Shown here: positions 1-6,150 of the stretch, piece after piece | Layout of the letters: the number at the start of each line of letters is the position of its first letter | Numbering within the stretch: the stretch's first letter is position 1 | Assembly (NCBI GenBank): GCA_964536835.1 | Contig: CAZIAZ010000071.1 | Span: 1-7,360 of the forward strand | Origin: DAONFI01 sp035403485 | GTDB taxonomy: Bacteria; Planctomycetota; Phycisphaerae; SM23-33 | Direction of reading: 5' to 3' | Length of the DNA stretch: 7,360 nt | Made by a program: the position numbers and the translations under genes | Notes under the pieces: model-generated | Told to the model about the DNA's origin: nothing | Database searches by the model: none | Seen by the model: only the letters and a program-made list of their open reading frames with translations

Positions 1-35
1 CAGCCGACGCCGCAAACAGCAACAAGCGCAAAGTC

Positions 36-68
36 AAGTTTAATATGCTCTAAAGTTTAAAATGCTCT
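36..68. repeat. Tandem 16-bp direct repeat, two copies
   Basis: Two copies of a 16-bp unit beginning AAGTTTAA and ending ATGCTCT lie at 36-51 and 53-68. They are identical at 15 of 16 positions (T44 against A61) and have a period of 17 bp. They lie beyond the end of the phosphofructokinase gene, close to the left edge. The copies could be binding sites for a regulator of a gene off the left edge, or a chance duplication; nothing else in the window repeats them. Confidence 0.55.
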
Positions 69-76
69 CACCATCA

Positions 77-123
77 TTCTCAAAAATAAAAAATAATTTT
101 GAGAACCGCTGCTCCATACGGTT
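77..123 (-). terminator. Possible terminator region after the phosphofructokinase gene
   Basis: Two hairpins lie just past the stop codon on the minus strand. One pairs AACCG (104-108) with CGGTT (119-123) around a 10-nt loop, and is followed on the minus strand by a T-rich stretch (about 96-82). The other is a perfect 9-bp inverted repeat, TTCTCAAAA (77-85) with TTTTGAGAA (97-105), around an 11-nt A/T loop. They share two bases, so they cannot fully form together. Neither is a classic GC-rich stem directly followed by a T run, so the terminator reading is tentative. Confidence 0.3.
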
Positions 124-134
124 ACGACATCGCG

Positions 135-1229
135 TCACTCAAATACGCCGAATGAAGTGCCGACTGCTTTGGCGGTCTGAATTATCGGATGATCCAGCGG
201 CACGGTACGAATTTTGTTGGCGACCGATTTTATCGGCACGGATGAAATTTCGTTTCTGTTCATCACGACAAGTTCATTAAACCGCCCCGCCTTGCACAAC
301 TCAAAGGCATGATACCCGAAACAGCTAGCAAGTATGCGGTCGCGCGGCGTAGGTGAGCCGCCGCGCTGTACATGGCCGAGTACCATGCTGCGCGTATCAA
401 GGCCGGCGATTTCCTCAACCTTGTCGGCAATATACTTGGCTACGCCGCCGAGACGAACAGGATCAGGCGAATTTTCGACAATGTGGTCGATAAATTTCTG
501 GCCGTCAGCCTGCGTCGCACCTTCACCGACTGCAATTATCGTAAAACGTTTGCCGTGCGTACTGCGAGTGATACAATGTTCGGCGACGGCGTTTATGTCG
601 AACGGTATTTCAGGTATCAGAATCACGTCCGCACCTGAAGCCACGCCGGAATTGAGCGTCAGCCAGCCGGCATAGCGGCCCATGAGCTCCATTATCATCA
701 CGCGATGATGGCTGCTGGCGGTGGTGTGAACCTTGTCCAGCGCATCCGATGCGGTAGTGACGGCGGTATTGTGGCCGAAGGTTATCTCCGTGCTGCACAG
801 GTCGTTGTCTATGGTCTTCGGCACGCCAATCATGCGAACGCCGCGGTCTATCAGGTCAGCCGCACCGCTCATCGTTCCGTCGCCGCCGATTACGAATATC
901 ACGTCCAAGCCGTATCTGTCGATGTTTTCAACAACCTTGTCCCGAACGTCGTACTTTACCCATTTGCCGTCTTCCCATACGCTGAAATCGGCAGGATTAG
1001 CCTTGTTGCACGAGCCGAGAATCGTACCGCCAACTGTCAGAATGCCGCTGACATCAGAATAGCTGAGCGGCCGGATACGGTCTTCTATCAAGCCGAGATA
1101 ACCGTCTTCGATGCCGTATACTTCAAGGCCGGCGTTCATAGCCGGCTTGGCAACCGCGCGAATAACCGCATTCAGTCCAGGACAGTCACCGCCGCCGGTA
1201 AGAATGCCCACTCGTTTTACGCCTGACAT
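135..1229 (-). CDS. pfkA: 6-phosphofructokinase (PfkA family, group III-like, predicted ATP-dependent)
   Basis: Cytosolic glycolytic enzyme that phosphorylates fructose 6-phosphate to fructose 1,6-bisphosphate. The 364 residues carry the whole family signature: the TGGGDCPG loop (11-18), GGDGT (115-119), PKTIDND (137-143) with catalytic Asp141, MGR (183-185), Glu236, and GHVQRGGSP (285-293) with substrate-binding Arg280, His286 and Arg289. In E. coli numbering the phosphoryl-donor positions are Gly104 (here G118) and Lys124 (here K138). Glycine at 104 is the ATP-type residue, while lysine at 124 is typical of PPi enzymes and of group III actinobacterial ATP enzymes. Asn75 occupies the place of ATP-contacting Arg72. 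It is longer than E. coli PfkA (320 aa), largely through small insertions and a C-terminal extension. The ATG start has GGAGA 6 nt upstream (1236-1240) and overlaps the preceding gene by 13 nt, suggesting coupled translation. The family is certain; the donor is inferred from G104. Confidence 0.95.
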   Translation of the reverse strand: MSGVKRVGILTGGGDCPGLNAVIRAVAKPAMNAGLEVYGIEDGYLGLIEDRIRPLSYSDVSGILTVGGTILGSCNKANPADFSVWEDGKWVKYDVRDKVVENIDRYGLDVIFVIGGDGTMSGAADLIDRGVRMIGVPKTIDNDLCSTEITFGHNTAVTTASDALDKVHTTASSHHRVMIMELMGRYAGWLTLNSGVASGADVILIPEIPFDINAVAEHCITRSTHGKRFTIIAVGEGATQADGQKFIDHIVENSPDPVRLGGVAKYIADKVEEIAGLDTRSMVLGHVQRGGSPTPRDRILASCFGYHAFELCKAGRFNELVVMNRNEISSVPIKSVANKIRTVPLDHPIIQTAKAVGTSFGVFE

Positions 1230-2266
1230 TTTTCATCTCCTGTTTTTTTCAGTACCGAAATATCGCCAGCCATCAAAGCCGCAACCGGAGCCGTAAGTTC
1301 CCATCCGGCAAGAGACGACCGCAAAACAGCCGTTATCGGCGTCGCCAGCAACATGCCTATCACACCCCATAAAAACCCCCAGAATATCAACGCCAGCAAT
1401 ACCGTCACCGGATGCAGATTCAGGGATTTGCCCAAAAGTTTCGGTTCGATTATATTGCCTATCATGAACTGTATGCACGTCGGCACAGCTACCGTCAGAA
1501 CCACGCCGGCGGCTGAAACGCCAGGACTCATCACCGCCAGCGGTATCGGCAGAATCGTTGCGATTATCGAACCGATGCAGGGAATGAAATTCAGCACGAA
1601 CGCCAGCAAGCCGAAAACCACCGCCATATCCACACCTATAAACCACAACGTCAACCCTACGAGTATGCCCGTGGTTGTAGACGTAAAAAGTTTCGTGCCC
1701 AGGTAACGCTGTACGCTGCCGGTTAACTGGCTGATTATTTCGTCATTGCCGCCTGCCACGCGGCCCGAATTGCCGACCAGCATGAACATCATGAATATCA
1801 GAACCAGCACGCCCTTGCTGACCACGTCCATTACCGAACGCATAATCGTAACCATGATTTCGCCGATTTTCAAATCGTCGGAGTTGAATGCAGAATTTAT
1901 CGCCGATTTGACCGTCTCCGAATTTATGCCCATATAGCGACAGATTTTATCGAGCGTATCGCGGTAACTGTTCTGATATTCGCCGAATTGGTCGGCAAGC
2001 TGCGAAAACGACGCCGACACCAGCCACCACATCAGCCCCAGAAATACTACACCGCACAAAAGCACAATGCCAAGAGACAGATATCGCGGTACATGACATC
2101 GGAATTGGAAAAAACGTACCACAGGAGAAACCGTCAGCGTAAGAAACACCGCCAGTACGAAAGGAATCATCACTTCCCGCAGAAAGTAAAGCCCGGCCGA
2201 GACTGCCGCCGCGGTAAGAATCATCAGACATATCGTCTGTATGCGCTTTTCCCTCAACTGCTCCAC
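1217..2266 (-). CDS. AI-2E/PerM-family membrane transporter
   Basis: Inner-membrane protein of the AI-2E exporter/PerM family (formerly UPF0118). Members have been linked to autoinducer-2 export or to Na+/H+ antiport, so the substrate here is open. The 349-residue chain has about seven or eight hydrophobic helices: one near residues 11-28, a pair near 33-50 and 62-84, a soluble stretch (about 86-140) with a helix after it (152-166), then a C-terminal cluster. Family hallmarks are visible: NFIPCIGS (226-233), NIIEPKLLGKSLNLHP (271-286), and the FWG-LWG-GMLLATP run (295-310). I start it at the GTG at 2266, which has GGGAGG 5 nt upstream and leaves a short tail before the first helix. An in-frame GTG at 2326 would add 20 residues but has no clear ribosome site. 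The stop lies inside the phosphofructokinase gene. The lipoprotein gene ends 97 nt upstream, so the two may share a transcript. Confidence 0.88.
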   Translation of the reverse strand: MEQLREKRIQTICLMILTAAAVSAGLYFLREVMIPFVLAVFLTLTVSPVVRFFQFRCHVPRYLSLGIVLLCGVVFLGLMWWLVSASFSQLADQFGEYQNSYRDTLDKICRYMGINSETVKSAINSAFNSDDLKIGEIMVTIMRSVMDVVSKGVLVLIFMMFMLVGNSGRVAGGNDEIISQLTGSVQRYLGTKLFTSTTTGILVGLTLWFIGVDMAVVFGLLAFVLNFIPCIGSIIATILPIPLAVMSPGVSAAGVVLTVAVPTCIQFMIGNIIEPKLLGKSLNLHPVTVLLALIFWGFLWGVIGMLLATPITAVLRSSLAGWELTAPVAALMAGDISVLKKTGDEKCQA

Positions 2267-2271
2267 AAAAG

Positions 2272-2277
2272 CCTCCC
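2272..2277 (-). promoter_or_regulatory. Ribosome binding site that fixes the AI-2E-family start
   Basis: On the minus strand, GGGAGG ends 5 nt before the GTG at 2266. The upstream alternative GTG at 2326 has no comparable site. This is why the shorter protein is preferred. Confidence 0.7.
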
Positions 2278-2363
2278 GTAAGCCGTCAACATGAACAGAC
2301 CCACGCAGGAAAAGACAAAAATACACTCTACTCTATCAGAAACAACTTTTACCGAACGACGTG

Positions 2364-2801
2364 TTATCTGGACTGTTCCCTTTTGACTATCCAAGTCACG
2401 TCATCCGTTTCTTTAGTAACGTCCTGAGCGCCAGGCTCGTCGACGAAAAGATTCAGATTACGCGCAACACACACGGCTGCCATGGCATTGACGAACGGCC
2501 TTTGTTCGCTTGAGGGCCGTTCCAGTTTCAGGCAGACGCCTTTTTTAATCAAAAAGGGCTTTTTTCCCAATTCACGAATTACAAGATCGCCGGTATAGGA
2601 TTTTTTTTCAAATTTGTAATAGCCGTCTTTTGTCTCTGTAATCAGAAACGTCGCCGAGCTTACCGTGCCATACGGTATGCGCATGGCCATTCGCCCTTCA
2701 TTGCGAAGGTCGATGCCCTGTTCATTATTGCTGCCACAGCCAACGAATAGAACCGCGATGACAGATACTACCGACATCGATATTATCGCTGTAATTCGCA
2801 T
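2364..2801 (-). CDS. Small lipoprotein of unknown function
   Basis: I do not recognise this 145-residue protein. It begins with a classic export signal: a short positive start (MR), a hydrophobic stretch (residues 5-20), and a lipobox-like LFVGC with Cys22 as the predicted lipidated residue. Phe at -3 of the lipobox is less usual than Leu. The mature part has about 123 residues, looks soluble with alternating beta-like segments, and contains two further cysteines (Cys90, Cys111). It shows no motif I can assign. It should sit on the periplasmic face of a membrane. The ATG has AAGGAG (2810-2815) 8 nt upstream, and a strong promoter lies about 40 bp further out. It is the first gene of the leftward operon, ahead of the AI-2E-family gene. 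The coding call rests on the signal peptide, ribosome site and promoter, which agree. Confidence 0.8.
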   Translation of the reverse strand: MRITAIISMSVVSVIAVLFVGCGSNNEQGIDLRNEGRMAMRIPYGTVSSATFLITETKDGYYKFEKKSYTGDLVIRELGKKPFLIKKGVCLKLERPSSEQRPFVNAMAAVCVARNLNLFVDEPGAQDVTKETDDVTWIVKREQSR

Positions 2802-2822
2802 AACCGGAACTCCTTGTCAAAA

Positions 2823-2835
2823 CCGCCAGCGGCGG
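2823..2835 (-). repeat. Small GC-rich inverted repeat at the predicted 5' end of the lipoprotein mRNA
   Basis: CCGCC (2823-2827) and GGCGG (2831-2835) form a perfect 5-bp stem with a 3-nt loop. The predicted transcription start is near 2836, so the leftward mRNA would begin with this hairpin. It could protect the transcript end or be a protein-binding site; either role is inference. Confidence 0.4.
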
Positions 2836-2842
2836 AGATGGA

Positions 2843-2871
2843 ATGATAACGGCCTAATCAGCCAATATCAA
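2843..2871 (-). promoter_or_regulatory. Sigma70-type promoter for the leftward operon
   Basis: On the minus strand the -35 element TTGATA (2866-2871, 5 of 6 to consensus) is followed by exactly 17 bp and the -10 element TATCAT (2843-2848, 5 of 6). Transcription would start near 2836, leaving a leader of about 35 nt before the lipoprotein ATG. It is the best promoter match I found in the window. Confidence 0.7.
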
Positions 2872-2883
2872 GAAGAATGTACG

Positions 2884-2916
2884 ACTTATGGGAATAAGTG
2901 ACGATTTTTATTCCCA
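2884..2916. promoter_or_regulatory. Overlapping inverted repeats between the divergent operons; possible operator
   Basis: A perfect 9-bp inverted repeat, TGGGAATAA (2889-2897) and TTATTCCCA (2908-2916), surrounds a 10-nt spacer. Its left arm also takes part in a second perfect repeat, ACTTAT (2884-2889) and ATAAGT (2894-2899), with a 4-nt loop. The block lies about 13 bp upstream of the leftward -35 element and about 80 bp upstream of the binding-protein ATG. That placement suits an operator read by both operons. If transcribed, the two hairpins would be mutually exclusive. No regulator gene is in the window. Confidence 0.4.
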
Positions 2917-2948
2917 AACAGCGGATTTTTTGTTATTCTTTTGGGTGG

Positions 2949-2975
2949 CTTACAGTTACGTATTTTATCTATCAT
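2949..2975 (+). promoter_or_regulatory. Weak candidate promoter for the rightward operon
   Basis: A -10-like TATCAT (2970-2975, 5 of 6) has only a poor -35, CTTACA (2949-2954, 4 of 6), with a short 15-bp spacer. A second weak pair is TTGTTA (2930-2935) with TACAGT (2951-2956), also 15 bp apart. Neither is convincing; the rightward promoter may be activator-dependent or use another sigma factor. The ribosome site GGAGGA (2988-2993) lies 5 nt before the binding-protein start. Confidence 0.2.
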
Positions 2976-2998
2976 CCGTGCGTTGATGGAGGAAAAGC

Positions 2999-4093
2999 AT
3001 GATACTCAAAGGCGACAAGAAGTTGCCGGGCGTTATTTTCACGGCATTACTGACGGCGGCAGCGATGGTGATTTTCAGCTCCCAACTATATTCACAGGAT
3101 TCCAGGAATTCTGCGGAATCTGCGGCAGTTACGTCAAATCCCGCTCAGCCTGAAAAAATACGGATACAGCTCCACTGGTATCCGCAGGCGCAGTTTGCAG
3201 GTTTTCTGACAGCTGTCAAAAAGGGGTTCTTCAGTGAAGAAGGGCTGGACGTGAAAATCAGATGGGGCGGAGCGGGCATTTTGCCCCTCAAGGAGCTGAA
3301 GGACGGAAATGTGGAATTTTGCACGGCTTGGCTGTCGCAGGCTATCGCAAGCAGTACTGACGATAACACTCCATGCGTTCTGCTTGCCCAGCAAATGCCA
3401 AAATCGTCCATGATGCTGATAACGCGAAAAAAATCCGACATAAATACGCCAGTACAGATGACGGGCAAAAAAATCGGCATATGGGGCGGAGATTTCAGCA
3501 TCGCACCGACCGCATTTTTTGAAAAATACGATATAAAGCCCGTCATAATCATGCAGTCAGCCAGCGTTCTGCCGTTCATAAGAGGAGTGGTGGACGTCGC
3601 TTCCGCCATGTACTACAACGAATATCACAAATTGATGGAAGCCGGCATCAGCAAAGACGAATTAAACATATTCATGCTCGCGGATTATGGCCTTGATTTT
3701 CCCGAAGACGGAATCTATACGACAGCCGACTTCAGGGAAAAACATCCCGACATCTGCCGCAAAATGATTACCGCCATACAAAAAGGCTGGCAGTACAGCT
3801 TCGCACATAAGGATGAAACCATAGACGCCATAATCCAGGAGGCTACGGAATATAATTTCGTCACGAACGCCAATCACCAGAAATGGATGCTGGACGCCAT
3901 GGAGAAACTCATCCCCATGAAAACCGCCAACAGCCAATCCTGGGGATACCTCTCGCCTTCAACGTATGCAAACGTATGTGAAATACTGCAACGCCAGAAA
4001 CTGCTTAAAAATACGCCGCCGGCATACGTGGAATTCTATCAGCCTGCCGCAACTGAACCGGCAAAAACCTCGGACGGAGGTGACGCAAAATGA
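2999..4093 (+). CDS. NMT1/THI5-like periplasmic substrate-binding protein
   Basis: Periplasmic solute-binding protein of the NMT1/THI5-like (SsuA/TauA-related) class, 364 residues. Relatives bind thiamine-pyrimidine precursors, other small heterocycles, nitrate or sulfonates. An N-terminal hydrophobic segment (about 10-31) follows several lysines and is a signal peptide or uncleaved anchor; there is no lipobox. The fold begins at IRIQLHWYPQAQFAGFLTA (54-72), the typical first strand and helix, and continues with KKGFFSEEGLDVKI (74-87), GAG (91-93), LKDGNVEF (100-107), and the second-lobe motif GKKIGIWGG (156-164). The C-terminal tail (about 348-364) is low in complexity. GGAGGA precedes the ATG by 5 nt. 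The gene ends in ATGA, sharing 4 nt with the receptor gene, and no permease or ATPase gene is next to it, so a role in ligand sensing is likelier than transport. The ligand cannot be read from sequence. Confidence 0.85.
   Translation: MILKGDKKLPGVIFTALLTAAAMVIFSSQLYSQDSRNSAESAAVTSNPAQPEKIRIQLHWYPQAQFAGFLTAVKKGFFSEEGLDVKIRWGGAGILPLKELKDGNVEFCTAWLSQAIASSTDDNTPCVLLAQQMPKSSMMLITRKKSDINTPVQMTGKKIGIWGGDFSIAPTAFFEKYDIKPVIIMQSASVLPFIRGVVDVASAMYYNEYHKLMEAGISKDELNIFMLADYGLDFPEDGIYTTADFREKHPDICRKMITAIQKGWQYSFAHKDETIDAIIQEATEYNFVTNANHQKWMLDAMEKLIPMKTANSQSWGYLSPSTYANVCEILQRQKLLKNTPPAYVEFYQPAATEPAKTSDGGDAK
4076..4083 (+). promoter_or_regulatory. Strong ribosome binding site for the receptor gene
   Basis: GGAGGTGA, a full 8-nt match to the 16S anti-Shine-Dalgarno, sits 6 nt before the receptor ATG at 4090. 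It lies within the last codons of the binding-protein gene. This allows strong independent initiation on top of any coupling through the ATGA overlap. Confidence 0.75.
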
Positions 4094-6150
4094 ATTTAAC
4101 CATACGCACGAAACTCATACTTGCGTTGTGCATACCCATATTGCTGATTGGCATTGCGCTGACCGTAACGGATTATTACGAGCAGAAAGACCTCGCCATA
4201 AAGCAGGCGAAAAAAAATTACCTGGAGCTGGTTAAATATCACGCAGCCGCCCTGGATCAGAATTTTTTGATAATCGAACAGGCAACGGAACTGAACGCAA
4301 AGATAATAGAGACTTTTCATTACACAGGGTCGAACGACATAGACTCTCTCCTGAAAGCCGGTATGGACTCCATAAATGACATTTATATGGCTTTTGTGGC
4401 ATTTCAGCCAGGCGCCTTGCAAGGCAAAAATCTTTACGCACCCGTTCTGCGCAGAGAAAACAACGGAGAACTTAAAAGTTCACAATTACAGATAGACGAA
4501 AAAACCGGCAAAACGAGGTTTTACCCCATTGAAGACTGGTTTCTCATACCACAGCTCGAACAAAAGCCCTCTTGGGGCGAACCATTCGTATACGGCGCAG
4601 CCGGCCAGAACATAATATGCGTTTATTCAGTCCCGTTTTCCATGAACGGCAGTTTCGCAGGAATCGTCGGCAGCGACGTAATGATGTCCAACCTGAGCGA
4701 AAAGATATCAACCATGTTCCAGGGCACAGGCGGATACGGAGCTCTGGTAAGCGAGTGCGGCACTTTGATATCCCATCCCGACCCGCATCTGATAATGAGC
4801 CATTCCATATACAGCTTGTCGGAAGAAAATCATCTGCCGGAGCTTTACGAAGCCGGCTTACAGATGCGACAGGGCAAAACTGACATATTGAAGGTACGCG
4901 ACTATAAAAATAACAGCGGGATAAAATGGGTTGCTTTCACACCCATGAAATCAACAGGCTGGTCGCTGGTGTTTATCATACCTGAATCCAAAATACTCTC
5001 GCCGTTAAAATCCACGCTCATGTCACGAACGCTGCAAACGCTGATTATACTCGCCGTCGTAATCATAATGCTTGCAATCGTGGCGTATCGCTTCACACAG
5101 AATCTCTCCAGGATGGCGCATATCGCCAACGAGATAGCCGGCGGAGAACTCAAGATCGCCAGAAAATCCATCGCCCTGCTTGCAAAAGATGCGAAAAACT
5201 CAAAAAGAAAAATAGCCGACGAATCCAAACGTCTCATCAGCAGCATGGCCACAATGGTGGAAAAACTCAACTCGCTGGTTTCGCATTCACAGGCGTCTTC
5301 GCGGGAACTCAAGGAATCGTCCGGCACGATATCTTCGCAGGTTCGCGAACTTGAGATTGCGTCCACAGAACGTGCCGCGTCGACGAATCAGATAGTGGCG
5401 TCCGCCAAAGAAATCGCCGCCACGACACAGGATCTGGTTCACACGATGCAGGCGGTATCCAGGGCGACGACAAACACTGAAGAAATAGCCAGCGAGGGCA
5501 AGGTCAGCCTGGAAAAAATGCACGATGCAATGACTGACCTCACCTCCGCCGCAGAACTTATAAACGACAAACTCACGACCATCCACGACAAGGCGGAGAA
5601 TATAACCTGCGTGATAACAACGATAGTTCAGGTGGCTGACAGGACGAACCTGCTCAGCCTCAATGCCGCCATAGAAGCCGAGCAAGCCGGCGAAAACGGC
5701 AAAGGTTTTTCCATAGTAGCAAATGAAATCAGACGGCTGGCGGACCAGACGGCAGCTGCTACGCTGCACATAGAAAAAATCGTCAAGGAAATGCTCGATG
5801 CCGTCATAACCGGCGTAAAGGCGATGAACCGTTTTCGTAAAGACGTACAGGAAGATTCCGACACCGTCAATGCCGTCAGCGACCAGATGGGCGAGATAAT
5901 CACGCAGGTACAGGCACTTGGCCCAAAATTCGGCAATGTATACACGGGTATGGACTCGCAGTCGATTGCCGCAAGGCAGATATCGCAAGCCATGGAAGAA
6001 ATCGGCCAGGAAGCGCAGATGAACGTCAGCGCGCTGAACGGCCTGAACCAGATAGCCCAGACGCTGCACCACACCGCCGAACAGCTGCAGCAGCAGGTTT
6101 CATTCTTCAAAACCACCGACGAGAATGACGAAAATGATACCTCATCCTGA
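4090..6150 (+). CDS. Cache-domain methyl-accepting chemotaxis-type receptor with WspA-like signalling domain
   Basis: Inner-membrane sensory receptor of 686 residues. Order: short cytoplasmic start, first membrane helix (8-27), periplasmic Cache-type domain (about 30-305), second helix (315-334), HAMP-like region (335-395), and a long signalling hairpin (395-672). The Cache part shows the usual FYPIEDWF (144-151), a WGEP segment (162-165) and GIVGSDV (191-197). It lacks the Arg-x-Trp-Tyr motif of amino-acid-binding dCache receptors. The tip motif, residues 515-554, contains TNLLSLNAAIEAEQAGE, GKGF and RRLADQT, typical of receptors that contact CheA and CheW. The Ser after TNLL, EAEQAG, and the tail QVQALGPKF and ARQISQA resemble WspA of Pseudomonas more than classic chemotaxis receptors. 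About 140 residues per arm suggests the 40-heptad class. There is no C-terminal CheR-tethering pentapeptide. The direct overlap with the binding protein suggests sensing of the loaded binding protein. Confidence 0.93.
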   Translation: MNLTIRTKLILALCIPILLIGIALTVTDYYEQKDLAIKQAKKNYLELVKYHAAALDQNFLIIEQATELNAKIIETFHYTGSNDIDSLLKAGMDSINDIYMAFVAFQPGALQGKNLYAPVLRRENNGELKSSQLQIDEKTGKTRFYPIEDWFLIPQLEQKPSWGEPFVYGAAGQNIICVYSVPFSMNGSFAGIVGSDVMMSNLSEKISTMFQGTGGYGALVSECGTLISHPDPHLIMSHSIYSLSEENHLPELYEAGLQMRQGKTDILKVRDYKNNSGIKWVAFTPMKSTGWSLVFIIPESKILSPLKSTLMSRTLQTLIILAVVIIMLAIVAYRFTQNLSRMAHIANEIAGGELKIARKSIALLAKDAKNSKRKIADESKRLISSMATMVEKLNSLVSHSQASSRELKESSGTISSQVRELEIASTERAASTNQIVASAKEIAATTQDLVHTMQAVSRATTNTEEIASEGKVSLEKMHDAMTDLTSAAELINDKLTTIHDKAENITCVITTIVQVADRTNLLSLNAAIEAEQAGENGKGFSIVANEIRRLADQTAAATLHIEKIVKEMLDAVITGVKAMNRFRKDVQEDSDTVNAVSDQMGEIITQVQALGPKFGNVYTGMDSQSIAARQISQAMEEIGQEAQMNVSALNGLNQIAQTLHHTAEQLQQQVSFFKTTDENDENDTSS

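Noticed and set aside
705..1226. Long plus-strand open frame (173 codons) opposite the phosphofructokinase gene
   Set aside because: It lies wholly antisense to a gene with complete catalytic motifs, has no ribosome site and reads as composition-driven sequence.
2267..2326. Upstream GTG start at 2326 for the AI-2E-family protein
   Set aside because: The extra 20 residues have no clear ribosome site before them, while GTG 2266 has GGGAGG at the right distance.
2815..2820. Perfect -35 hexamer TTGACA on the minus strand
   Set aside because: It overlaps the lipoprotein ribosome site, and any -10 would fall within the coding sequence; the pair at 2843-2871 is far better placed.
2802..2998. Thiamine (TPP) or purine riboswitch ahead of the binding-protein gene
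   Set aside because: I looked for the conserved CTGAGA and related core elements, given the THI5-like product, and found none; the available leader is also short.
5287..6072. Minus-strand open frame of 261 codons opposite the receptor
   Set aside because: It is antisense to the highly conserved signalling domain, and its Arg/Tyr/Phe/Cys-rich product has no motif; a reading-frame shadow.
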